The notes under the pieces are model-generated. The model did not search any database. It was given only the letters and a program-made list of their open reading frames with translations, and had not been told where the DNA came from. The position numbers and the translations under genes are program-made. From NCBI GenBank assembly GCA_014607495.2, contig CP053159.1:1061501-1125500 (forward strand): a stretch of 64,000 bases of DNA. The letters run 5' to 3'. The stretch is from Carposina sasakii. Its lineage: Eukaryota > Arthropoda > Insecta > Lepidoptera > Carposinidae. This document shows positions 1 to 12,500 of the stretch, piece by piece. The first letter of the stretch is position 1; the number at the start of each line of letters is the position of its first letter.

Positions 1-888
1 AATTGTTTTGTGTTTTACAATTAAAGCGTAATATTTAAATTGTTAGCAGGTGAAATTTGCGTGCTTGTGTAGAGGTGTAGGTACTAAAAAAAATCGGTGT
101 TGGTGTAAACAAAATTCTCCTTCTTCAAAATGATACGGAACTCTCACAACCAGGGGTTTAAACTTTAAAGTACTATTCATCACAATCTATTGGAAAATAA
201 AATAAAGGGACTAGCTAAACAACACAAAACAAAATGAAAACTTACATTCAAAATAAAATTATGTAATTTGATTTCTAGATCACTGAGCTATCCAGCCAGA
301 TTTCTAAATTATAAGTAGGTCCAGAGTCCAGTAATAACAAAATATAATTAGATGTCCTGTAAAACTCTCCTGGTTGCGTCGTAAAATGATCGTCCAATAT
401 GTCTAAAAATATTTAAAAAATAAGCTCTTTTCTGTCGAACGTCTAGTAGATACCAAATTTTGACAATTGAGGGGTTCAAAATAAGTAAAAAACGAACGCC
501 AATAAAAAACAGTAAAAACATAAAAATAAAACAAAGTACATAATGCACAAACAATTTTATTTAATTAAATAGCAAGAAAGATTTTATAATTAATTTATCA
601 AAGAGACTAGACATGACTAGATTGTTAATATTGCACACATTAGACTAGTTTAGAACAGTTATAAAGTATACTAAAATTCAAATGCGCACTTTAAAACTAT
701 GGGCAAATAGGATAGAAAAACAGTATTGCCAAAAATTGGCACTACAAGACGAACGGCGAACGTTGCGTAGCTTTACAATTTACGTTACACATATTTAGAT
801 AATGTGAAATTAGGAATTTAGTAAGAATATCATGCCAAACATAAATTATATAGTATAAAAGATAACAATACGACTGATGATCAGTCAC
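1..888 (-). other. Intron sequence downstream of the last visible exon
   Basis: This AT-rich stretch follows a donor site (AAG|GTGACT on the minus strand) and shows no conserved peptide in any frame. A 68-residue minus-strand frame at 348-554 is hydrophobic at its start, but it lacks the luminal tail and the proline-rich end of a KASH domain. I read the whole stretch as intron, with the remaining exons and KASH further left. Confidence 0.6.
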
Positions 889-3800
889 CTTGGCTGGCGT
901 CTGTGCTGGGGCTTCCTCTCGCGGCTCCTGCGTGGGTGGGAGAGGGACTACAGGTTTTGAGGAAGTGGTTGTTAGTATATCCTCAGAAATTTCGTTTCCT
1001 AGAGTGTTCCAGTGATTCATCTGGGTTTTCTACGCTCAAGTAAGAACTATGATCTTTCCAACTACAGATGCCACCGGGCAGATCCATCGATAGATAGTTA
1101 GAGTCAAAAGATGGAGATCCTCGTGATTCCTTCGCGTCCTCTGATTCCGAAGAATGCCCAGAACCGCCTTCTGGATCTTTGTCTTTATCGTTTTGATCTT
1201 TTATTTGTATATCAGAGACTGGCAACGCATTTACTTTCGACTTTTGTACTAACGATAGTAAATATTCGCATTCGGCGTCATGGTAAATATGTTTATCTAA
1301 CCAGAATGAGTCATTAGCAACATTTTCTTCTAAAGACTGTTCAACAGGTGCAGTGACAATACTTTCTTGATCTTTGTGTTCAGGGTTAGTAATAGAAGTT
1401 TCAATTATAGGGGTACTTTCAGAAGATTTATTGGCAAAGTCATTATGATATTGGATAATATTTGAGTTAATATTTTGTGCAACTAATAATTTTTCAGCAT
1501 CATCAGTTTCTGATTTATTAGTCCAGAAGTTTTCAGATTTGAGATTTGATATTGGTTGGTTAGTTGGGCTAGTAAGAATGTTAGATGGAATTTCAGTTCT
1601 TTGCGGAGGCACGTGTTTGTCAGTTTGAGATGTAGCAATTGCAACTTGTGTATTTATATTCTCAATTGATTCATCAAGTATGTCAACATTTTCAACAGCT
1701 TTTGTCTGAATAGAAGAGTCAACATCGCATTTGTTTTGCGTCGTTTCTTGTAGTTTTTCAATAACTAGTACATTACTAATATAAGTAATTTGTTTATTAT
1801 CTGAAATAGATGATTCTTGTTCATGTGATGGAGTTTGAGTGCTGACTATGGTAGCTTCAGCACATAAGTTAAGTTCTGATTCTATCGGCATATCATCATC
1901 AGGTTCAGGTGATGCAAGGGAAGCAGACATATTATCTAAAAGTTCATCATGTTGATATTCTGCAGATGTTTGAAGTTCAGTTAACTCTTTAGGTGTTATG
2001 TCACTTATTTGAGAAGAATCATTTTCTGGTTCAGGTGAGAGCATTTCTTCTATTTCTCGTTGTAGGTCTGCCATTTTATTTTCAAGTGATTCTTCATCAG
2101 TAATTTGTGACAATGTCGGGAAATCATTATCAATTATTAATGTTTCAGCATCTATGTCATATTTTTTATCTACTTCAGAGATAACATCGGATGCTGCAGA
2201 CCCCTCTACATTAGGTTTTCCTTTGTAATTAGTTGTTCCAACCTCTAAAGTAATAATTTCATCTAGATCACTAGGATTTTCTCTCCAAAACTGTGCTTCA
2301 CAAAATACTCTTTCTTTAATTGGAGTATGTGCTGCATCTGTTATAGAAGTTGTCTTTTCAGTTTGAGTTAGTACAAAATTACTTTCAGGAGTAATTTCTA
2401 CTATATCAGGATTTATGATTTCAATAACTTGTACATTCTGATCCTCCTTATCGTTTTTCACTTCCTTTTTCTTCTTTTTATTTTTCTTAGAGGATACTTT
2501 GCTATCAGGTTTTTGTTGATCATGTTCAATTAGTGGTAATATAGATTGGGGTATATCTACTGGACTTTCCATAATTTCATTTTGTTCAGTCTTAGTTTTA
2601 GAATTATCTTCACTTACTATGGTCTCTTTCGATTTGGAAAACCGTTTTCTCTTTTCTTTTTTATGTTTCTCTTCTTTTTCAAGTGGATTTGTATCAGGCA
2701 CTTTCATTTCAACTGGTTGGTCGGCCAGTTGTACTTTAACATCTTTTTCTCGGGATTTTGATTGACGACTTTTTCGCTCTTTTTTATTTGGTTTTGATGG
2801 TTTATCGTCTATTTCTTTGACACTCTCACTTATGTCGGCAGAATTCTTTGAAATTGTATCTGTTAGCACATCGAATCTGTTTACTGAAGTGTCACGGTTA
2901 TCCGATTTTTTCGACAATATTGAAATCGACCCGTCATCTCTAGATCGAGATCTAGATCTTTTACTTCTTTCAACTGTTATGAAGCCATCAGCATCAGTTT
3001 CTATGACTTTCTGATGTTCTGATTCACTCTCATCTACCAATATCACAGGTGCTTTATGTTGGATTGACAATTTCTCGCTTAATACTAGTTCAGGTTTTTG
3101 TTCAGGTGAGGAACGATCAGCTGATACAATCTGTGCCCATGAGCTAGTAGTACTGTCGGCTTCTTTAATTGGTTTACCAGCTTCACATTGCGATTGATCT
3201 GGCAATGATTGGTATGTAGTATCTACCTCTAAATGTTTTTCTTGTTCTTCATGAATTAGCCCTTCAGCAACTACGTCAGCATAAGACTTTCCATCATCAG
3301 CAGACTTTACCCAAACATTTACTGGATCAGCCACTTCTTCGGTAATTTCCGATGAAATTTTCTTAACGTGTGATTCCGGGTTTTCCTCTTTCTTTTGTTT
3401 CTTTTTATGTTTTTTGGATTTTGTTTCTAATGGTTTTTCTTTTGAGGACTTTTCCTGTGTATATTCTTTAGGTTCATTTAAGATTGGTTCTTCAACTGAA
3501 GTTAGATCAGGTTTTTCTTTATTAGTTTGTAATATAGCTGAATATGACGGCAAAGTTGACGATTCAAGATTCACTGGAATAGTTGTATCAATAACATTAT
3601 CATGACTAACATCAGAAGGTGCTTCATTAATTTTAGGCAACTCAATGCGACTCGCTACATTTGACTCTTCACTTATTTGTATATTCTTTTGCAGATATGA
3701 AGGTGTAAATTCTGGTGCATCCGCAGAAAGGTTTGAATATAATACTGTATTAGAATAAGATGGTTTGAATTCAGGAATAGAATCAATTTCAGGAAGAAGA

Positions 3801-6800
3801 TCATGCAAACTATGAATAGGAGATTTCTCAATACGTGTGTTAGTATTTTCTACTTCGCTGTCACTGACGATATAATCTAAATTCTTCTCAATGTCAAATC
3901 GATTGCTACTATCAGATAAATCTACTTGATTGCTACATTGCGAAGAGTGAGGTAAAGAGGTAAATTTTTCGCTTTCAATAAATTCCGCCGAGATAGAAGA
4001 AGGCTGAGTTAAAGACTGTATATCGATAGTTTCTGAGGCAGTTATAGGCTCAGTGTTAGATGATGTTTGTTCAGATACATTTATCTTTGTTTTAAATGTT
4101 GTTTCTTTTGACTGTAAATTATCTGTACTTTCTGGTTCCATATTATATAAAGGTTTATCTGAAGTTGTGATGACTTCTTTTTCATCATCACATATAGATT
4201 TTGCTAAGACATCAGTTGCAGGCATGGTGGACTCCAAAATTGCTCCTGTATCCAAGTATGGCGATTGTTGAATTGTCTCTGTATTGGTATCGGAAACAAC
4301 GTTTTCTAATGGTAATCCCAAATCAGGTTCAGGTATTTTTACAGGAGAATCTTTTTCGTCAATTTTCTTTTTAAGATCTATAAAACCTTCTGTAAAGTCT
4401 GTTTCGGTGATATTCGACATTCCTGGTGAAGCTGAAAAATCTACTTCATTGGAACCAGATAACTTGTCTTCTATTTTATTTTCAGCAGGGATCTGTGTTT
4501 TCGTATCTACAACTCCATGTGTCTGTATGTTAAGCTCATTTTTTGTAAACAAATTTTCTGCATCGCGTATTTCATGATAAACAAATTGAGGGACATCATC
4601 CATCATATTTTGAATTGATTCCAAAAGTTTTTTATTATTTTCATCAATATAATCTTTTTCCACGTTTTCTGTACCTATTGTTATTTCATTTTGAATACAC
4701 TTAGTACTGGAATCACTATCTGTAGCTTGCGAGGCTGGTTCTAGAGATGAGTTTTCAATCATTGTTTCTTCTTTTAATTCTGTTATGACAGTTGGACTTA
4801 TGTCTGTAATATTTTTATTATTGTGACTATCAGTGTATGTAACTTCTTCCACACTTTGTTCTTTAGAGTCATCTTCAGCGGTATTCGCTTTTTTGTCTAT
4901 TGATGTAATCTCATATTCTGTTTGCTGGAGAATATTAACAGAGTCAGCACTAGTATCAGGATGATCTAGAATATCTAATTTTGTTTCAGATATTTGTTTC
5001 ACAGATTTTGTAGCTGTAATAGCAAGCAGGCGTTCTGCATCAGAGATGCCATCAATATATGGTTTCAGATTCTCAAATTCATAGCTGATATGTTTTGTAG
5101 GAATTGTGGTGTCCAATTGTGTATTATCAACTGTTATGTTAGTAGGTACTTTTTGGAAAATTTGACTTTCAGATTCTAGTATATCAGCAGAATAATCTGT
5201 GACCTGGGATTTAATTGGTATTATGGGTGCTGGTTCTACACTTTGTTCTCTAGAATTTCGTAATAGAAGTAGCAAGCAAGCATTCTGCGTCAGATATTCC
5301 TTGAATATATGGTTTTAAAGGTTCAAATGAGAAGTTGATATTACTATCTGAAGCTGCGACACTAGTATCAACATCTTCGTTTGAAATATTTGATTTTTCG
5401 ATTTCACTTTCTTTGTCAAATCCACCACTGACTTTATTTTCAGACTGATCTATCAAAAGCGTAGTGGTGCTTATTGTTTCAGAAATATTTTCTATTTGAC
5501 CTACGTCTGGCTCTACACTATGTTCTTTAGATTTTACAGTGGCAAGTAGGTACTCTGCATCTGTAATTCCATGGGTATATAGTTTAGATTCCTCAAATAA
5601 TAAATTTACATTTGTTTCGTGAATAGGCTCTTCTTTAGAATCACACGACGTAATATTAGAAACGTCTTCATTGAAATCGTTGCTTCCAAGATTCACATCT
5701 CGATTTCCAAAGGTATTTGAGTCACCATTTACTGGATCTTGTGATATTTCTTTAGATTTCATAATCATATACGGTAGTAACAATTCAGCTTCTGTGATTC
5801 CCTGAATATAAATTTTTGGTTCCTCAAAAGATAAATTAAGTAAAACTTCTTGAGGATCGCTTTGTATTGATTCGCATGGAAAGTTACGCAAAGGTTCTTC
5901 TAAGATCTCTGTTTCATGCTCAACAAATGCAACTGAGTCAAATGTACTCTCCGTTTTAGATTCATCTTGATTGAATTGATCATCAGGTAATAATTTGTTT
6001 TCTAATTCTTCTACTTTCTTAGAACTTATATTAACCAATTCAACAGATTCTTCTTTCAATTTACCTTCTGTAGTTGTAATATCAAGTGTGATTGGTTGGT
6101 CGGGCAGGTTTACATGTAGTGTTGATATTTCTTCTTCCTTGTTTGGGTATGTACTAGAGTCTCGTAAGTCTTCTTCTACAGTACCACTTTCGTTGGCTAT
6201 ATTACTCATTTGGAATGATAAATCCTTATTATGATGTTGTGATTTATAATAATCATAATCCAAATTATGTAAATCCATATCTAGAGAGTATGTTTTAATT
6301 TCTTCAACAAGTTGCTGGTACGGTATAGATGATTTTACATTTTCTTTGGTTTCTGCTACTTTATTATTCCTATTTTGGACAGAACCGAAAATTGCCTCTT
6401 CCATTATATTGTCAAAATCACTTTCGCTAATCACATTTGCCTGTGAACTAATTTCTAATTCAAAATGGCTGGATTCTACTGGCGTATCATCGTGAATGGA
6501 GTGGCTTCGGATTCTTGAGAAACCTCAGTATTAGTAAATGATGTTTTAATAACTTCATCAGAAGTTAGAACTTTCAATGTTACTTTCTTCGTGAATTTCT
6601 TTCAATTTGTTTTGGACCTCTACATTTTCTTCTATCAGTGTAGAAACATTCAAATCTTTAGGAACGTTTACTTCTTTATTATCTTTGGAAGACTTTTCTA
6701 CAGTGATTTTGTTTTCTTCTAACCCTTGTTCATTTATAATTTCGTCTACAGAAGATTGATCTTCTAAGGAATTGCTTTTACTGCTAAACACTTTAACTGT

Positions 6801-9532
6801 TCGAATGGGTGGCAGCTTCTTTTCCTCATGAGTTATTAAATAAACTGTCTTTGTTTCAATGTTTTCAGATACTGGTCTATACAAAGTAGTTTCTTCAATA
6901 ATCTTGACTGTATCTTGGTCTAATGGTTCAGGTAAAAAGAATTTATCATTATTATTTTGTTCACTATGAGTAGAATATACTTTAGATTCATCCTTTGTTT
7001 TGGCTACAGAATCATCATTGCTATGAGTGTGAACCTTCGCTATTTCTGGAGTTTCTTCTCTTGATCGAATGGTTTTCGTAGATTTACAAACTCTGTCTTT
7101 TCCGTTCTTGTGTTACTCGTAATATCTAACGGTTCATCCACTCGTGTCAATGTGTCGACTGACGCCGCACTAATTTTGTTATCCTCCGGAACGTTTTTAA
7201 TTTTATTTAACAATTCAGTATTGTCTGGTAAAATTGTAACTGAATTAGCAATATGTTGGTCTTCTTCAATGTGTATCATCTCAGAAATACTGGTTGTTTC
7301 TATTGGGAAATCATTCATACCTTCTTCTTCAGCAATTAATGTATTCCAATCCATTTTAATAAAAGTCTCCGAATCTTCTAGAGTTGGTGAATCTTCTTTT
7401 TGTATGAACTCGGATTTATTAGGGATCAATTTTTGTTCATTTTCTTTTAGTTTTCCACCTTTGTTCGTGTTTAATTTTCTTTCCAGAAGATTTTAACTCT
7501 TGGATTTCTTTCAGTGCTTTATCAATATCATCTTCAGCAGGTTTATTTTTTTTAGACCTATGTTTCTTTTTATGCACTTTTTCTATATTGTCTATGTTTG
7601 TATCAACATGTTGAACTTCAGAAGATTCGGTAACAAGTATTTGACTTTTATGTAGTTCACCCTCTTTTACTTCAGTAATAGTTATTTCCTTAGAGTCAGG
7701 TGATAGTTTTGTTTTAGTGGTTTCTTTTTCTAAGTTTTTAAATGAAACGTCTTTGGTTTTCTGTTTTATCTTGTCTTTGCTTGAAATATTTTCTTTGTTC
7801 TGTATTGTAGTTGTCTCAGTTTTAAATATTGCGTCAACCTCTTTTTCGAAAGAATTTTGTCTGGATTATTAGAATGAACTGTAATATCGTCTTTTATGAC
7901 ATTTTGTTTTGTATTTGCAATCGATGTATACTCAGATTTAGTTTCCTGAGTTATGAGAATTTCTCGTGATATGTTTTTATATTTATCTGCAACTTCCTTT
8001 GCACTTTGATCAGGCATATCAACAGCTGTTTTATCAGTAGCGATTTGTTTAGTTTTTTTATTCCGCTGCTTTTTTAGTTTAATATCCTTATTTGAAATTT
8101 CGGTTTCTATTTTGGGCGTATTTAGCTCATATACAGAAACCTGTATATTTTCGATACTTTCAATATTTTTTATGTCCTTATTTTTCTTCCTTTTATGCTT
8201 ACTAGAGACTTCAATTTCTTTCAAAGCTTTTTCTATTTCGTCTTTTTCTATTGGAGGTTTCTTAGGCTTGTGTTTCTTTTTTGTTTTTTTGTGATCTTCA
8301 ATATCAGTAGAAGCATCTTTGATAACAAATTCAGTAACAGTTTCAACAACTGTATCACTATGATGTAATTTTTTAGTAACTTCTTTACTTTCAGTAATAG
8401 GTTCGACACGTTTTAAAGGTACTGGTGTAACTTCTTTTACTTCAGAAACTTCTAGCGAATCTTCAAAATCCTCGACTTCAATAACTTTCTTAGTAGGCTT
8501 CTTCTTTTTTTGTGCCTCGTGCGGTTTAACTAGCTTCTTTTCAAGGGCACGCCTTTGCCTAGGTATTTCGCGAGAACGACTTCGTTGCGTTCTATCTCCT
8601 CTATCTACCTTTAACCTTGATTGTTGCAGTTCTTTTTTAGTTTCAGTTTGACGGACAGATTCAAAAGTACCTATATTACTATCCCTAACTACCTCCACTT
8701 GTGCCACTTGTGGTTTCGGAAGTACTATTACGTTTTGAGTTGTGGGTTGTCGTCGTAACCCTAGAGCTAGTATTTCTGCATACGAAAGCTCACTAGAACG
8801 TTGCCTTGCAGAAGGGCTAACAGATCTCTCAAGTCGATTCGGAAGATGTAGTTGTTCGACAGATTCAACTGCTACAAACTTAGTAGTATTAACAGGAATC
8901 TCACGAGATTCTTGTGGTATTTCGGAAGAAGGTTGAGTTAATTCTGTGTATTTGCACGTTGGTTGAGATTCCGTTATAAATTCACTACGGTTCGGGTAGT
9001 ATTCGGGGTAAACATGATCGTCAGTTCTATAAGATTCACTTTCACCGACGCTTTGGTACACACACGTTTCACTTTGATCACTGGGAACAAACACCGCATC
9101 CTCACACGGTTGCACGATTACACTTACATCACTTGTGCACACTTTATCGTTATCATGAGATATTTTGTCCCATTTTGAGCTCTCATTATCGAGAGTTTCA
9201 TACAACTCTGCGCTCTCTGGTTGTCTCTGAGCACTGGGTTGCCTCGATCCGATAGAGCTCGATCTTGAGCCCCAGCCTTTGACTATCTCGGCGTAGGTGG
9301 TTCCCCCTAGCTGCCAGGCGGGGGAGCGCACGCGGGCGGGCGCGGCGGGCGGCGGCGCGCGCAGGCGGCGCTCGGGCGAGCGCGGGCGGCGCCGGGCGCG
9401 CGCACTGGCGCCGCTCGACACGAGCATGCCGAGCGTGGCCGCCGGCTCGCCCGCGCCCGCCGCCGGCATCACGAAGTACGGGTCCAAGCTGTAGATGGCC
9501 CGGGACAGCTCCTCTATACGCCTCGTGTATTC
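889..9532 (-). CDS. Msp300: Msp300 giant disordered-region exon (8.6 kb)
   Basis: The exon begins after a GTATAG acceptor (9532) with E-Y-T-R-R-I-E-E-L and ends at AAG|GTGACT (889). About 2,880 residues are coded. They are rich in E, D, S, T and K, with no spectrin-repeat heptads, so most of the chain is probably disordered. Visible features in order: a GC-rich Arg/Pro/Ala stretch (about 9300-9440), [YW]A-x-[IV]-[VL] motifs, two copies of a lysine-rich block ending in K-A-L-K-E-I, four DAE-type repeats (4985-5840), a PAM2 peptide (3699-3736), further lysine-rich blocks, an RS stretch (about 2940-2990) and FW motifs near the end. Seven 1-nt frame changes (near 990, 5255, 6500, 6560, 7075, 7480 and 7860) break it into separate open frames. 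The net change restores codon phase 0 at both ends, so I treat it as one exon with indels rather than several genes. Its function is unknown. Confidence 0.8.
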
Positions 9533-12500
9533 CTATACGCAAGTTTGGACATACATAATTTTTGTTACAATAGGGAATTTTTTCGTATATGCGAAGCTTG
9601 GATTTATGAAAACAAACGACGGTGGCTGCGATGTGTCGAGTACGTATATTAAATATATATAAAAAATTATGTTTAATTTAGATTACATGACTATTGATTT
9701 AAAGCTAAGTGAACGAATTGATCAGACTAAGTGTCCCGCAGCGGGTCCGCGTCTGGACATCCGCGTTGTATAAGTAGTTTGATTCGCTCGTTACGTGCTT
9801 GAATCTTGCTTTGTAGAGATTTGACTCTCTCTCGACACTCCTATCAGAGGATATCAGTCGACATGTTAGTAGCGATGGGAATGAGGAACAAGGTAACGAA
9901 AGAAAAAATAAAATAAAGATGAGTGCGTAGCCAGTGACAATGTACAGGTGGCCTAAAAGTTGTCAAACTACACAACAGTGCTATGTGAACCACGCCCGCC
10001 ACCTCGCCTGAGGCGATCCCGCCACCATGACAAGGCGAGTCGAGCTGAGAGCCTCCAGGTACAAATAAACAAAACTAGAATCGCTAGCCACCTATTTGGC
10101 AAGTGGTGTGATGTTGAGTGACCGTCAGAGAGTACACTACTATGTATCAGTAGTGTATTCTCTGCAGTGCCAAAAAATCTGCAAACAATAACAAACACGT
10201 ACCTGTTGATTTTGCAGCTTCGAGCTTGGGTCGCGTGGGCTACAATGTGGTAGCGCGGCGTGACGAAGACGCTGTTCAGCGTCAAGGAGCTCGGCCCGCA
10301 GGCTCGCCAGCTCAGCGCAGTGCGCCTCCACTTGCGCCAGAGCTGCCGAGAGCTGCGCGGCTTGTGCCCCCGTGCTGGCGCCCAGCGCCTCTAAGGCCGC
10401 CACGGTGTCTCGCGCCGCTGCCTCCACTCCCTCCGGACCTCGAGAGCCGCATGCGACGCCATCTGCCCCGAAGTGTACCTGCATTGAAACGAAACCAATG
10501 ACCAAACCATCCCCTATGTTTATTGCTGGACCTTCCCAAATGCCGGTAACTCACTTTGAGTTTCTCTACTGCGTAGGAAATTTTTGTTATCTGCGTAGAT
10601 ATATCATTGATGAGCTTCTCTCTGAGAGCGAGCCGATCTCTAAGAGGTTTCTTCGCGTTTTGTGGAGCCTCCAGTGTACGCGTTGTTGCCTCTAGCCAGT
10701 GACCGACGTCCTTTAGTTTCTTCTCACATCTCTCCCACTCCTCAGCTAACTCTTGAAGCAGGCCGTTCTGTAAAAATGCTCAAATGTTAGTGTGTAAATA
10801 TTATGTTTTAGGTACGTAGAAAAATCCATATGATTTCGGTTTTGTGTCTAACCGTCTTAGCCAGCTTCTTCTCAACATCGACTGTAGCGTTTTCCGCCGC
10901 TTCTAGTCTAGAAGGTAAGTCTCCTGGACTTGTAACCCGTTCAATTTGTTCGATTTCTTTCGCCATATCCGCTAGATTTTTAGCTTGTTGTTTACAACTC
11001 TTGAGCGCATTCTGTAAATAAGATACAATCATTAATAATAAAATAACACATAGTTAATAAAATTAAAATTTGTAAAATGCCTTCAACCAACCCCATATTC
11101 AGTCTGTTTCTGTTGTGCCTCCTGCAAGTCGGCCAACGGGAGTGGCCGCGCAAGGAATGCACGCTGTGTCTCCACCCATAGCAGGACTTTCTCCAATAAG
11201 GCGAGGAATCTTGCCACGGCATCGCAGGCATCTTCAACAGCAGCCTGTCGCGATTCCAGCTCACTGCAGACTGCAGCGAATTGGTCTGTTAGAGCTGCAG
11301 CCGTGGACTGCACCAGCTGTCGCTCGGCAGCATCTCGGCTACCTTCAACTATTCCACGTGCATTGCGGTTGAGGCGTTCTAAACGGTCAGCAATGTTTGG
11401 CACTTCAGATCGGGTCGCTACTATGCGCTCCTTGTAGGGTCCTGGAGGTAGAGTCCTGTCCCTAGCGGTCAGCTCTGCAGCTCGCACCCAAGCCTGCACA
11501 TCCTCAACGTCCGTCGCGTACTCCGAGCGGGCTGTACGCGCACGTTTCCATTCCCTTTCCTTCTCCTCCATTGCTGCCGCCAGTGCTTCCGAAGATAATT
11601 CTAGTGCAGACAATTCCTGAGTTATGTCCGCCGGTGCAGATCCGCTGTATTTCTTCCTGATTTCCTCTATGAAATCTTTCGTGTTTCCGAGAACTTCTTT
11701 GGCTAACGTTTGCACGCTATCCGGTGTGTCCTCTCCGAACGCGTCGAAAGTTTTCACCTTAGCTATGGACACTTCGATCTGCTGTCGGAGCTCGTCTATC
11801 TTCTCCGAAATGCGATCAAATTCAGAGACAATATCGTCAATCTCCGCGAGCCGCGCCGCTAGAATTTGTCGCAACCTGCAAAAGAAACGCACGTTATATT
11901 GCAAAGAACGGGTGGAGTGTACTGTTAGTAATTTTAATATGGTTCGCGAGAGCACGTTTAAGGGAGAGCTGCCAAAAGTCGACGAAAATATCTACGGCGC
12001 GGCGTGACGCGGCGGGCGCCCGTGAGGATGCAAGGTCGCGGGTTGCTCTTCATGGACCTTGCTAGTGCATGCTGATAGCTACCTCGTTGTTCGTGATCGT
12101 TCGCTTGCGGCGCTCCGCTCGCGTTGCCCGCTCGTCGCTCAATGAACCGCTTGCGATAGATTCGATGGACGCATCTAAATTTAAAATTCTACAATCTAAT
12201 GTTTGCACGGTGACATCAGACCGCTAGAGGTTTTTTCTGTGCATTCGCCGGCGTGTGTTTACGTTTTACACAGACCGCGGATCGAGTTTGTATAATGATA
12301 GTGACGTGACATAATACGACCTTGGCGTATGATGTCATAAAATAAACTAACCAAACATAATATTTTACGATTACTTTAGAAAACTTTAAAAAGAACGAGC
12401 GTTAATTAGGCAATTAGCTGGCTAATTTCCTTCCATGTGTTCATAATGTCTGGGTTCATAATGTCCACATGCGCAACGGCTAGCCGGCCGGCCGGCGGCG

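Noticed and set aside
348..554. Hydrophobic minus-strand frame that could be the KASH anchor
   Set aside because: It begins with hydrophobic residues, but it has no spectrin or linker context and no short luminal tail ending in proline-rich sequence. It has the composition of translated AT-rich intron.
6434..9487. Treating the open frames 5250-6434, 6558-6884, 7040-7429 and 7766-9487 as separate genes
   Set aside because: The peptides between them are coherent, repeats run across the joins, and no initiator context or separate promoter is visible.
889..9532. Programmed ribosomal frameshifting to explain the seven breaks
   Set aside because: The sites share no slippery sequence plus structure, they go in both directions, and most are not next to stop codons. 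Nine such sites in one gene would be without precedent.
9198..9542. Second minus-strand frame rich in Arg and Ala
   Set aside because: It is a GC-driven shadow of the real exon frame, which has matching splice phase.
10226..10501. Plus-strand frame opposite the exon at 10203-10478
   Set aside because: The Pro/Ala-rich translation is an antisense shadow of GC-rich coding sequence, with no upstream or downstream support.
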